From Sulfitobacter sp. DFL-14 (lineage in GTDB: Bacteria; Pseudomonadota; Alphaproteobacteria; Rhodobacterales; Rhodobacteraceae): a DNA stretch of 64,000 nt. Shown here piece by piece: positions 27,219 through 35,753 of this stretch (position 1 is the stretch's first letter; each line of letters starts with the position of its first letter). The position numbers and the translations under genes were made by a program. The notes under the pieces are model-generated. The model had not been told where the DNA came from. It searched no databases and saw nothing but the letters and a program-made list of their open reading frames with translations. Location of the stretch: assembly GCF_003335585.1 (NCBI RefSeq), contig NZ_QBFD01000044.1, positions 1 through 64,000 of the forward strand, written 5' to 3'.

Positions 27219-28181
27219 ATGAAATCCCCTTTGCTGAGCTACACAGTGAAGCGAACGGGGAGCGGGTTGATCTCGCTCCTCCTCGTTTCGCTCCTCATTT
27301 TTTTGGGCACGGCGTTGCTTCCCGGCGATGCCGCGCAGGCACTTCTCGGGCAGAATGCCACCCCTGAAAACCTTGCAGCCCTACGAGAGCAGCTGGGTCT
27401 GAATGACCCCCTGGTTGTGCGCTATCTGTCGTGGATCGGTGGTATCCTGCAAGGAGACATGGGGATCTCTTTTTCCTCAAAGCAACCTGTCCTCGAAATA
27501 CTTCTGCCGAAGCTCGCAAACTCACTGATCCTGGCTTTGGCAGCCTCCCTGATTGCCGTGCCGCTGGCCATTTTTCTGGGCATCGTGGCGGCACTCAAGC
27601 AAGACAGCCTTGTGGATCGCGCGATCTCTTTCCTGTCGATGTGGCTGGTGTCACTTCCCACCTTTCTCACCGGCTATCTGCTGATCAATTTCTTCGCCGT
27701 CAGATTGGGCTGGCTGCCCAGCCTGTCTGTTCTGCGTTCCACTGCCGACGTGAATGACTGGGTGGCTGCACTTATCATGCCGGTCGCAGCCTTGGTGTTG
27801 GTCACGATCGCGCACACCATGCGGCTGACACGCACTGCGATCCTCAGTGTTATGGCGTCAGATTATATTTTGATGGCAGATATCAAAGGGCTGGACCGAC
27901 GGCGGATCATTCTTTGGCACGCCTTGCCGAATGCGCTTTCTCCTATTGTGTCCATCTCACTGTTGACCGTGGCCTATCTGATGGTCGGCGTCGTCGTTGT
28001 CGAAGTGGTATTCAGCTATTCGGGCATGGGCAAGCTTATGGTCGATGCTGTTTCCTACCGCGACCTGCCCTTGGTACAGGCCTGTGGTGCATGCTTCTCG
28101 TTCATCTTCATTTTCATGAACTTTCTGGCTGATTTCCTTTGTGTTGTCGTCAACCCACGTCTGCGGGAGCCAAAATCGTGA
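27219..28181 (+). CDS. ABC transporter permease, DppB type
   Basis: This membrane protein of 320 residues has six helices and DppB features: GTALLPGDAAQALLGQNATPENLAALREQLGLNDPLVVRYLSW near residues 28-70 and the coupling loop ADIKGLDRRRIILWHALPNALSPI near residue 225. It forms half of the inner-membrane channel with the next gene product and lies 22 bases after the binding-protein gene. Confidence 0.92.
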   Translation: MKSPLLSYTVKRTGSGLISLLLVSLLIFLGTALLPGDAAQALLGQNATPENLAALREQLGLNDPLVVRYLSWIGGILQGDMGISFSSKQPVLEILLPKLANSLILALAASLIAVPLAIFLGIVAALKQDSLVDRAISFLSMWLVSLPTFLTGYLLINFFAVRLGWLPSLSVLRSTADVNDWVAALIMPVAALVLVTIAHTMRLTRTAILSVMASDYILMADIKGLDRRRIILWHALPNALSPIVSISLLTVAYLMVGVVVVEVVFSYSGMGKLMVDAVSYRDLPLVQACGACFSFIFIFMNFLADFLCVVVNPRLREPKS

Positions 28182-28993
28182 TCACCAGGAAAAACATCGG
28201 CGTACTAACGTCTCTTATCATTCTCGCGATACTCGGCTTTTGCGCAATTGCAGCCCCCTTGGTTTCCCCGTTCAGCCCGCAAGAAATCGTGGCCAATCCG
28301 TTTCAGGAACCCAACGGAGAATTTCTACTTGGTGCAGATTCCATTGGCCGCGATTTGCTAAGCCGAACCATCTATGCCCTGCGCTATACCTTGGGCATCT
28401 CTTTGGCAGTGACCTTGATTGCCTGCCTGTTCGGGACGACACTGGCAATCACCGCAGCCCTCAAAGGGGGGTGGATCGACATCATTCTGGGGCGGACAGT
28501 GGATGCGATCATGGCAATTCCGCAGATCATCTTTGCGCTGATCGCGCTGGCCGCAGCGGGCGTGTCATTGTGGAGCTTGATTGCGATCATGACAGTGCTG
28601 GAGGCCACGCTTTTCTATCGTATATTGCGGGCTTCAGCGGGCGACATCGCCGCAATGGACTATATCGAAATCAGCCGACTGCGCGGGGATAGCCTCTCTT
28701 GGAATGTGTTCCATGAAATTCTGCCCAATCTGGCACCGACGTTGATTGCCGAATTTGGAATGCGGTTTGCATTTGCGTCGCTCTTCATCAGTTCGCTGAG
28801 CTTCTTGGGGGTCGGCATCCAACCCCCTTCCGCCGATCTTGGCGCATTGGTGCGCGAAAATGTTCTGGCAATCAGTATTGGCCGTTTCTCCCCCCTGGCA
28901 CCCGCCATTTGCATTGCTGTTATTGCTGTCTCGACCAACAGTGTTGTTGACTGGTTCATTCGGAAATATTCCATCCGGGGAGAGCTTTCATGA
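28178..28993 (+). CDS. ABC transporter permease, DppC type
   Basis: The product of 271 residues has the DppC signature GEFLLGADSIGRDLLSRTIYALRYTLGISLAV near residue 45 and a coupling loop DYIEISRLRGDSLSWNVFHEILPNLAPTLIAEF. I start it at the GTG at 28178, which overlaps the stop of the dppB-type gene by four bases (GTGA). The start codon is thus non-ATG and translation is likely coupled. Confidence 0.9.
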   Translation: MITRKNIGVLTSLIILAILGFCAIAAPLVSPFSPQEIVANPFQEPNGEFLLGADSIGRDLLSRTIYALRYTLGISLAVTLIACLFGTTLAITAALKGGWIDIILGRTVDAIMAIPQIIFALIALAAAGVSLWSLIAIMTVLEATLFYRILRASAGDIAAMDYIEISRLRGDSLSWNVFHEILPNLAPTLIAEFGMRFAFASLFISSLSFLGVGIQPPSADLGALVRENVLAISIGRFSPLAPAICIAVIAVSTNSVVDWFIRKYSIRGELS

Positions 28994-30615
28994 CCACCTT
29001 CTTGCGGGTCAGCGACCTAACGGTAAAAGCCAAAGACAACTTTATTCTCGACGGGATCAGCTTTGAGCTTGAAAAAGGCAAGGTCCTTGGGCTGATCGGT
29101 GAATCCGGGGCCGGCAAGTCCACATTGGCACTGGCCGCTATCGGCTATCTCAAGCCGGGACTGGAGATTTCCAGCGGTTCGGTTGTGCTGGACGATAACG
29201 ATCTGACCATTGCCAGCGACAGCGCGCTGCGACAGCTGCGGCAAAGCAAAGTGGCCTATGTGGCGCAAAGCGCTGCGGCCTCTTTCAACCCTTTCTTCAG
29301 ACTGGGTTATCAGGTTACGGAATTGGTAATTCTGAGCGGCTTTATCGAAAAATCTGACCGCTACAAGGTCGCAACAGATCTGTTCGCGCGGCTACAGCTT
29401 CCTTCGCCCAAGGTCTTTGCCCGCAAATATCCCCACCAAGCCTCTGGTGGCCAATTGCAACGTGCAATGATCGCAATGGCGCTGTTGAACGACCCTGACC
29501 TGATTGTGTTTGACGAACCGACCACTGCGCTTGATGTCACCACCCAGCTCGACGTGTTGAGCGTCATTCGTCAGGTCGTGGCCGAGCAAGGTTGCGCTGC
29601 CCTCTACGTCAGCCATGATCTGGCCGTTGTTTCACAAATGTGCGACAGTATCCTTGTTCTGCGGCACGGCAAGATGGTCGAAATGAACGCCACGCGCAGC
29701 ATTATCGACCAACCGCAGGACAGCTATACCCGTAGCCTCGTGGCGCACCGGAAAGTTGGCGATTTTCTCACAGATACGCCACAGGCAGATGATGCTCCTT
29801 TGATTTCAGCGGAAAACATAACGTTGGGATATGGCAAGGTGCAAATCGTGCCCAATGCCAGCATCGCACTGAACGAGAACGAAATATTGGCAATTGTCGG
29901 CGAATCCGGCAGCGGCAAGACAACTGTGGCAAGGGCAATCGCAGGGTTGCTGGAACCTTGGTCTGGTACGATCAAACTCAGGGGCACCACCTTGCAGGGC
30001 AACGTCGACAACCGCAGCCAGAACCATCGTCAGCACATCCAGTTCATTCATCAACTGCCGGACGTAGCGCTTAATCCCCGCCAGACCATTCGCACAGCAC
30101 TTATGCGACCTTTGCAGGTGTTCAAAGGACTGGACGGCGCAGCTCTGAACACGCGTTTGAACGCGCTGATGGACGAGGTCGAGTTGCCCCGCGACTTGTT
30201 GGGGCGCTATCCCGGCGCTCTTTCAGGGGGACAAAAGCAACGTGTCTGCATTGCCCGCTGTCTGGCCGCCGAGCCCGATCTGTTGATTTGCGATGAAGTC
30301 ACAGCAGCGCTTGATCCGTTGGTCGAAGACAGCATTCTCGCGCTCTTGTGGCGCTTGAAGGAAGAGCACCGCATGGCGATCATCTTCATCACTCACAATT
30401 TGGGCGTGACCCGTCGGTTTGCCCATTCGGTAACCATCATGGAGCACGGCAAGATTGTAGAGAGCGGGCCAACCGCACAGATATTCGCAGACCCCCAACA
30501 AGCCTACACATGCCGCTTGCTTGCCTCGGAACCTTCGACCGACGCGGGGTGGATCAACGCAAGGGAACTGTCAGGGGCGACGGGGCCACGTAAACACCGC
30601 CACGACAGCCTGTGA
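28990..30615 (+). CDS. Fused ABC transporter ATPase, DppD-DppF type
   Basis: The 541 residues contain two complete ATPase domains. The first has Walker A GESGAGKST, signature SGGQLQRAM and Walker B DLIVFDEPT; the second has GESGSGKTT, LSGGQKQRVC and LLICDEVTAALDP. In the second, the usual glutamate after Walker B is retained as DE. One polypeptide therefore supplies both nucleotide-binding sites that are separate DppD and DppF proteins in most systems. It overlaps the permease gene (ATGA). The C-terminal cysteine-rich extension common on DppD/F proteins is absent. Confidence 0.92.
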   Translation: MTTFLRVSDLTVKAKDNFILDGISFELEKGKVLGLIGESGAGKSTLALAAIGYLKPGLEISSGSVVLDDNDLTIASDSALRQLRQSKVAYVAQSAAASFNPFFRLGYQVTELVILSGFIEKSDRYKVATDLFARLQLPSPKVFARKYPHQASGGQLQRAMIAMALLNDPDLIVFDEPTTALDVTTQLDVLSVIRQVVAEQGCAALYVSHDLAVVSQMCDSILVLRHGKMVEMNATRSIIDQPQDSYTRSLVAHRKVGDFLTDTPQADDAPLISAENITLGYGKVQIVPNASIALNENEILAIVGESGSGKTTVARAIAGLLEPWSGTIKLRGTTLQGNVDNRSQNHRQHIQFIHQLPDVALNPRQTIRTALMRPLQVFKGLDGAALNTRLNALMDEVELPRDLLGRYPGALSGGQKQRVCIARCLAAEPDLLICDEVTAALDPLVEDSILALLWRLKEEHRMAIIFITHNLGVTRRFAHSVTIMEHGKIVESGPTAQIFADPQQAYTCRLLASEPSTDAGWINARELSGATGPRKHRHDSL

Positions 30616-30622
30616 CGCGCTG

Positions 30623-31273
30623 CTAAAGCCCCCGCTTTTCCAGGCTTTTATAAGTCGTTGACGACAAGAAATCTATTTCTTCCTGTGTCGGCTCGCGGCC
30701 CGTCAGGCAAAGCAAATAATCGCGACCACGTGAAATGCGGATTTCCCAGCTTTCGTGTGTGTCCTGAATATCATAGCCGATTTGGGTAAAATAGACGATA
30801 CGCGCCCGCACATCTGCCTCGGAATAGGCATAGTCGAAACGGCGGAACATCGCGGCAATCGCCTCAAGACGTGCCCCTTCGTTGATGTCGAGAACCCGGC
30901 GCACGCTGCCCGACCGGCGCGCCCAATCGCGGATTGCGAAATCAAGTTTGGTATCGAATTTATCCTTGGTCACCCACGCCGCGAGAAGATTGCCAAGGGC
31001 AAAGCCGATTGACTCGGACGGAACATTCGACGCTTCGATCAGAGCCTTGGTGTTTGAATTTGCCCATTGATCCAACAGCGCGTCCAACAACTCGGTCCGG
31101 TTCTTGAAATACCAATAAAAACTGGACCGCGCGCAATCAAGTTTCTGGGCAAGGGTCTGCACCTTGACCTGGTTCACCCCTTCGGAAATCAACGTATCAA
31201 TTGCCGTGTTGAGCCAGTCTTCTTTTGATGTCCGCGCAGGCCCGCGAACGCCCGCTTTCTTTTCTGTGCTCAT
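30623..31273 (-). CDS. TetR-family transcriptional regulator
   Basis: The 216-residue protein has a TetR helix-turn-helix (NTAIDTLISEGVNQVKVQTLAQKLDCARSSFYWYFKNRTELLDALLDQW, residues 25-72) and a ligand-binding region resembling TetR_C33-type domains. It converges on the ABC transporter operon, with only seven bases between the stop codons. It is one candidate to bind the repeated TATTGTACA-type site at 24.3 and 34.1 kb; the LysR protein is the other regulator in the locus. Confidence 0.88.
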   Translation of the reverse strand: MSTEKKAGVRGPARTSKEDWLNTAIDTLISEGVNQVKVQTLAQKLDCARSSFYWYFKNRTELLDALLDQWANSNTKALIEASNVPSESIGFALGNLLAAWVTKDKFDTKLDFAIRDWARRSGSVRRVLDINEGARLEAIAAMFRRFDYAYSEADVRARIVYFTQIGYDIQDTHESWEIRISRGRDYLLCLTGREPTQEEIDFLSSTTYKSLEKRGL

Positions 31274-31434
31274 GTGGCGCTTTCTTGTGAGATAGGTCTG
31301 ATCCAGTCACAGCTACGCTACGCAGCCCGCCGTCAAATGTATATGTTGAGGTACGGCGTTTCACGTCTAAAATGCAACCTGGGCAGCCCACCATCAGGTT
31401 TTCCGGCCAGTACAATTCCATACCCGATGGCCCA

Positions 31435-33834
31435 TCAAAGACGCATCTTGCCACCTTTGGGATCGTAGGGAGACGCGGGAATAACCCGCGCCTGACGCTC
31501 TTCCCCGACGATAGACACCAGCAGTTCCTGCCCCTCTTTTGCCAGCGCGCGATCAACCAATGCCATCGCGATGCTTTTCTGGATGCGGTAGCCATAAGCA
31601 CCGGTTGTGGTCATACCCACAACTTGTCCCGCGTGCCAGATCGGCTCAAAACCTGTCGCGTCTGCGTCTGTCGCGTCTACCTCCAAAGTGACCAGAACGC
31701 GGTCAGGTACGCCTTCGGCCATGGCCTTTGCCTTGCCAATGAAGTCAGGCTTGGAATAGTCGATCCAGCGGTCCATGCCCGTCATTTTGGGCGTGTATCC
31801 TTGGGTATATTCCGCGTTCCAGATGCCGATGCTTTTTTCAAGACGCATGGCAAACATGGATTGGAACCCGATGTCTTTGACCCCGAATTCGGCGCCGGCA
31901 TCCAAAATCAGTTTGCGCAATTGCGCATGCTGCACCACCGGAGCGTTGATCTCGACAGCGGTTTCACCAGACAGCGAAAGCCGCGCGATTTTCACGCGGT
32001 GCAAGCCAAGATCGGCCTCCATGCAGCGCATCATTTTCAGCTCGGTCAGGTCGGTGTCTGCAATCTTGTCCAGAATTTCCATGGTCTTCGGACCATTCAG
32101 AGAGAAGCCTGCATAGCTGTCCGAGATGTCTTCGACATGCACATCCTCGGCCATGTTCTGGTTGAACCAGCGCATATGGAAGGCCCGCAAATAGTAGGAC
32201 CCCATCAGCCAATAGCTGCCGTCCCCCCAATTGAAACAGGTCAGATCCCCTTTCAATTTGCCCTCGTCGCCCAGCAGAACCGCCAGCTTGACGCGGCCCG
32301 ATTCAGGCAGCTTGCTTGCCACGATCCTGTCAAGCCATGCCTTCGCGCGCTTTCCCGAAATCCGGTATTTCGAGAAGCCTGAAATATCCAACAATCCAGC
32401 TGCGTCCTGGGTGATTTTGCATTCTGCCTCGATATAGGGGGCCGAGGCTGGGCGCTTCATCGTGCCGGGTTCCTCAAAATCCTTCGGCGCAAAACAGAGC
32501 GGAATTTCAAGCCCCCAACTGTTACCCCAACGCGCACCGGCCGCGTCCAGATCCGCGTAGGCTCCCGGCGTTTTCAACGCGCGGCCCGCTGGCAGTTGTT
32601 CATTCGGATAGGTCAGGACAAACCGGCGCGCATAGAATTGTCCGGTCGTTTGGCGGATGTATTCCTTGTTGGAGTGATGCAAGCCGAACCGCGCCACATC
32701 CATGCCATAAATATCCTGTTCGGATTCCCCATGGATCATCCATTCGGCCAGCGCTTTGCCCACGCCGCCGCCCTGACTAAAGCCTGCCATCACACCACAG
32801 GCGACCCAATAGCCACGCGGACCGACAGGGCCGACCAGCGGATTGCCATCAGGTGCAAAGGTAAACGCGCCGTTGACCCAGCGTTTGATCCCGACATTTT
32901 CCAGCCCCGGAAAACGTTCAAACCCAAGCGATAACTCTTCGCCGATCCGGTCCACATCCTCGGGAATAAGGTCCATCCCGTAATCCCACGGCGCGCCTTC
33001 CATGTTCCAATGCCGCGCATCGCGCTCGTATACTCCCAACAAAAGCCCGTCATGTTCCTGACGCGTGTAGGTATAGCCCTCGGGATCGACGACAATCGGC
33101 ATTTCTGCCTTGAAACGATCCAGCGGATCAAAACGTTCGGTGATAAGATAGTGATGCTCCATCGGCGTCACCGGAAGGTCCACGCCGACCATACGCCCGA
33201 CCTGCTTGGCCCACAGGCCGCCGCAGTTCACTACATGCTCGGCATGGATCGTGCCCTTTTCGGTCACCACATCCCAGGTGCCATCGGCGCGCTGGTTCAG
33301 CGCGATGACGCGATTGCGCAGAATAAGCTGCGCGCCATATTTTTTTGCCGCATTTGCATAGGCATAGGTGGTGCCATTCGGGTCAAGATAGCCTTCGTTC
33401 GCATCATAAAGTCCCCCCAGAACATCCGAGGTTTTGACCACGCCGCAGGTCATCTCCTCGACTTGCCTGGGGGTAATCAATTCAGAGGTTTCGAGGCCCA
33501 TGGCCTGAAAGGTCGCCCAGCCCGCCTTGGTTTGCTCCCACCGCGCCTCGGTTGTCGCCAGGTTGATGCCCCCGGTCATATGCAGACCGCAGCTTTGCCC
33601 GCTTTCCTCTTCGATCTGCTTGTAGAGATCGATGGTATAGCCCTGAAGTGCCGCAATATTCGGATCGCCGTTCAGCGCATGAAACCCCGCCGCTGCGTGC
33701 CAGGTCGAGCCGGCAGTCAACTCCTTGCGTTCAATCAGCGCGACATCCGACCACCCGAATTTTGCGAGGTGATACAAGACAGATGCCCCAACAACCCCGC
33801 CGCCGATCACAACGGCCCGATATGACGTCTTCAT
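31435..33834 (-). CDS. Dimethylglycine/sarcosine dehydrogenase-like flavoenzyme
   Basis: This enzyme has 799 residues. Residues 1-370 form an FAD-dependent DAO domain (AVVIGGGVVGASVLYHLAKFG). The GSTWHAAAGFHA segment near residue 45 contains the histidine that carries covalent FAD in mammalian dimethylglycine dehydrogenase. From about residue 430 comes a GCV_T folate-binding domain (LDISGFSKYRISGKRAKAWLDRIVAS to GAYGYRIQKSIAMALVDRAL). It should oxidatively demethylate dimethylglycine or sarcosine and pass the one-carbon unit to tetrahydrofolate in the cytoplasm. In this locus it most simply does the dimethylglycine step between the Rieske enzyme and SoxBDAG. The ATG at 33834 follows a GGAG; it is divergent from soxB. 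Confidence 0.88.
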   Translation of the reverse strand: MKTSYRAVVIGGGVVGASVLYHLAKFGWSDVALIERKELTAGSTWHAAAGFHALNGDPNIAALQGYTIDLYKQIEEESGQSCGLHMTGGINLATTEARWEQTKAGWATFQAMGLETSELITPRQVEEMTCGVVKTSDVLGGLYDANEGYLDPNGTTYAYANAAKKYGAQLILRNRVIALNQRADGTWDVVTEKGTIHAEHVVNCGGLWAKQVGRMVGVDLPVTPMEHHYLITERFDPLDRFKAEMPIVVDPEGYTYTRQEHDGLLLGVYERDARHWNMEGAPWDYGMDLIPEDVDRIGEELSLGFERFPGLENVGIKRWVNGAFTFAPDGNPLVGPVGPRGYWVACGVMAGFSQGGGVGKALAEWMIHGESEQDIYGMDVARFGLHHSNKEYIRQTTGQFYARRFVLTYPNEQLPAGRALKTPGAYADLDAAGARWGNSWGLEIPLCFAPKDFEEPGTMKRPASAPYIEAECKITQDAAGLLDISGFSKYRISGKRAKAWLDRIVASKLPESGRVKLAVLLGDEGKLKGDLTCFNWGDGSYWLMGSYYLRAFHMRWFNQNMAEDVHVEDISDSYAGFSLNGPKTMEILDKIADTDLTELKMMRCMEADLGLHRVKIARLSLSGETAVEINAPVVQHAQLRKLILDAGAEFGVKDIGFQSMFAMRLEKSIGIWNAEYTQGYTPKMTGMDRWIDYSKPDFIGKAKAMAEGVPDRVLVTLEVDATDADATGFEPIWHAGQVVGMTTTGAYGYRIQKSIAMALVDRALAKEGQELLVSIVGEERQARVIPASPYDPKGGKMRL

Positions 33835-33874
33835 GTGCACTCCAGTTTTCATAATTTTCAAGCGAGGCTAGCCA

Positions 33875-33899
33875 TAAAGTACACTAATGTCCATATTGT
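33875..33899. promoter_or_regulatory. Candidate operator, weak copy before the dehydrogenase gene
   Basis: The half-site GTACA, three bases, ATG is kept, as in the strong copies, but the right half is degraded (TATTG). It lies about 40 bases upstream of the dehydrogenase start on the minus strand. Confidence 0.3.
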
Positions 33900-34137
33900 T
33901 GATACAGGGATGCCAAAACTTTCCCACACCTGAGCATCTCTCACCCGCCGACACCTCAAAGCACAGAAAACAGGCCGCAACCTTCAGTTTTTCGGATATT
34001 TAGGCAAGAAACATGGCAATAGTTTGAGAGCGCACTCAGCCGCTCTGCAAAAACAGCACCACAGACAACCGCAAAATCATCGTTCCCAGCAGTACGAACT
34101 GACCGTATGTATGTTATCCAGCCTTCAGAAAGAAATA

Positions 34138-34162
34138 TATTGTACATTTATGAATGTAATTG
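34138..34162. promoter_or_regulatory. Candidate operator, copy B, before soxB
   Basis: TATTGTACA, three bases, ATG, then a TAATTG end. The core TACATT-TATG-AATGTA (34143-34158) is a perfect inverted repeat. It agrees with the 24267-24291 site at 20 of 25 positions and lies 60 bases before the soxB start. Confidence 0.6.
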
Positions 34163-34221
34163 TAGCCAGGTCACCAGAAGCCAACCCATGCCTGTGGCGC
34201 GGTGCCGAAAGCGAGGATTGC

Positions 34222-35475
34222 ATGACATCGAAATATTCTGCCTTTTCGGTTCTTCGCGAAGGTCTGCGCGGTCAGTCCGGCTGGTGCAAGGCATGGCGCT
34301 CCCCCAAGCCTAAAGCGGCCTATGACGTTGTCATCATCGGGGCTGGAGGGCACGGTCTGGCGACCGCCTATTACCTTGCCAAGAACCACGGCATCACGAA
34401 TGTCGCCGTCATCGAAAAGAGCTGGCTGGGCGGCGGCAATACAGGGCGGAACACCACCGTCATTCGTTCAAACTATTACTATCCGGCCAGTTCGGCGCTC
34501 TATGGTCTGTCCATGAAGCTCTATAAAAACCTGTCCAAAGAGTTGAACTATAATGTCATGTTCTCGCAGCGCGGCATGTTGGTCCTGGCCCATTCTGAAC
34601 CAGAAATGGAAATGGCCGCGCGCAACGTCAATGCCATGCAACTCAATGGTGCCGATGCGATCCTGATGGATGTGGCCGATGTGCGCAAAAAAGCGCCTCT
34701 GCTGAACTTCTCAAAGGATGCGCGCTTTCCCATCCATGGTGCCGTCTGGCAAGGCAGCGCGGGAACCGGACGTCACGATGCCGTTGCCTGGGGCTATGCC
34801 CGCGCGGCCAGCGCTTTGGGTGTGGATATTATCCAGAATTGCGAAGTGACGGAATTCATCAAAGAAGCGGGCAGGGTTTGCGGTGTCGAAACGACACTTG
34901 GCCCGATCCGTGCGGACGCCGTCGGTGCGGCCGTCGCCGGACATAGCTCGGTCTTGGCCAAGCTGGCAGGCTTTAAACTGCCGATCACCTCATACGCGCT
35001 TCAAGCCTTTGTCACCGAGGCGATGAAGCCGGTGATGGATACGGTTGCATTTTCACCCGCCTATGGCACCTATTTCAGCCAGTCAGACAAGGGCGGCCTT
35101 GTCATCGGCGGCGCGCTGGATCGGGTGCCCTCTTACGGCCAGAAAGGGAATTTGCCGATACAAGAGGCGGTTTTGTCCGGTCTGGTTGAAATGGCGCCTG
35201 TGCTGGCCAAGGTAAAGCTGCTGCGCCACTGGGCCGGCATCGTGGATGTAACGCCAGACAGCTCGCCCGTCATCGGCCCCTCCGGCATCGACGGGCTTTA
35301 TGTGAATTGCGGCTGGGGCACGGGCGGCTTCAAAGCCATTCCCGCGGGTGGCTACCTGTTTGCCCATCTGCTGGCCAACGGCACCCATCACGAGTTCAGC
35401 CGCCCGTTCGACAAAGACCGTTTCGTAACCGGACGCCTGATCGACGAAGGCGCGGCCTCTGGCATCGCGCATTAA
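34222..35475 (+). CDS. soxB: Sarcosine oxidase subunit beta
   Basis: The product has 417 residues, the usual SoxB length. It shows the dinucleotide motif VVIIGAGGHGLATAYYLAKNHG near residue 36, the conserved WLGGGNTGRNTTVIRSNY segment, and GRHDAVAWGYAR, whose His185 corresponds to the covalent FMN attachment site in this family. With SoxA it forms the catalytic core that oxidises sarcosine to glycine, producing hydrogen peroxide and, with tetrahydrofolate, methylene-THF. The ATG at 34222 has GAGGA upstream. It is the first gene of soxBDAG. Confidence 0.95.
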   Translation: MTSKYSAFSVLREGLRGQSGWCKAWRSPKPKAAYDVVIIGAGGHGLATAYYLAKNHGITNVAVIEKSWLGGGNTGRNTTVIRSNYYYPASSALYGLSMKLYKNLSKELNYNVMFSQRGMLVLAHSEPEMEMAARNVNAMQLNGADAILMDVADVRKKAPLLNFSKDARFPIHGAVWQGSAGTGRHDAVAWGYARAASALGVDIIQNCEVTEFIKEAGRVCGVETTLGPIRADAVGAAVAGHSSVLAKLAGFKLPITSYALQAFVTEAMKPVMDTVAFSPAYGTYFSQSDKGGLVIGGALDRVPSYGQKGNLPIQEAVLSGLVEMAPVLAKVKLLRHWAGIVDVTPDSSPVIGPSGIDGLYVNCGWGTGGFKAIPAGGYLFAHLLANGTHHEFSRPFDKDRFVTGRLIDEGAASGIAH

Positions 35476-35486
35476 AGGAGACCGAT

Positions 35487-35753
35487 ATGCAATTGTTCCC
35501 TTGTCCGTTCTGCGGCCTCAGATCCGAAGGCGAATTTCACTTTGCGGCAGAGGCCGGAAAGACCCGGCCCGTGACAACCCGGGATGTGAACGCCGAAGAA
35601 TGGGCTGCCTATCTGTTTGATCAGAAGAATGAAAAAGGTGCGACGCGCGAGGTCTGGACTCACCTGCCCTGCGCCGAAATGTTCATCATGTCGCGCGACA
35701 GCGTCACAATGGAGGTGCTTGGCACCCAAACCCTGAGGAAACTTCCGGCATGA
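35487..35753 (+). CDS. soxD: Sarcosine oxidase subunit delta
   Basis: This small protein of 88 residues carries the zinc motif FPCPFCG at its start, followed by the conserved NAEEWAAYLFDQKNEKGATREVW and a final zinc-ligand region HLPCAEMF. That is the pattern of SoxD, a structural subunit of heterotetrameric sarcosine oxidase. AAAGGAG lies just before its ATG. It overlaps soxA by four bases. Confidence 0.95.
   Translation: MQLFPCPFCGLRSEGEFHFAAEAGKTRPVTTRDVNAEEWAAYLFDQKNEKGATREVWTHLPCAEMFIMSRDSVTMEVLGTQTLRKLPA

Larger units (their letters stand above)
33835..34221. promoter_or_regulatory. Divergent promoter region, dehydrogenase / soxBDAG
   Basis: These 387 bases separate two divergent catabolic operons and are AT-richer than the flanks. 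They hold two related sites: a weak one at 33875-33899 and a strong one at 34138-34162, described separately. An in-frame extension of soxB into this region has no ribosome-binding site and is not used. Confidence 0.55.

Noticed and set aside
34024..34221. N-terminal extension of SoxB by 66 residues
   Set aside because: The extension does not resemble SoxB, it covers the palindromic operator at 34138, and the ATG at 34222 has a ribosome-binding site and gives the standard protein length.
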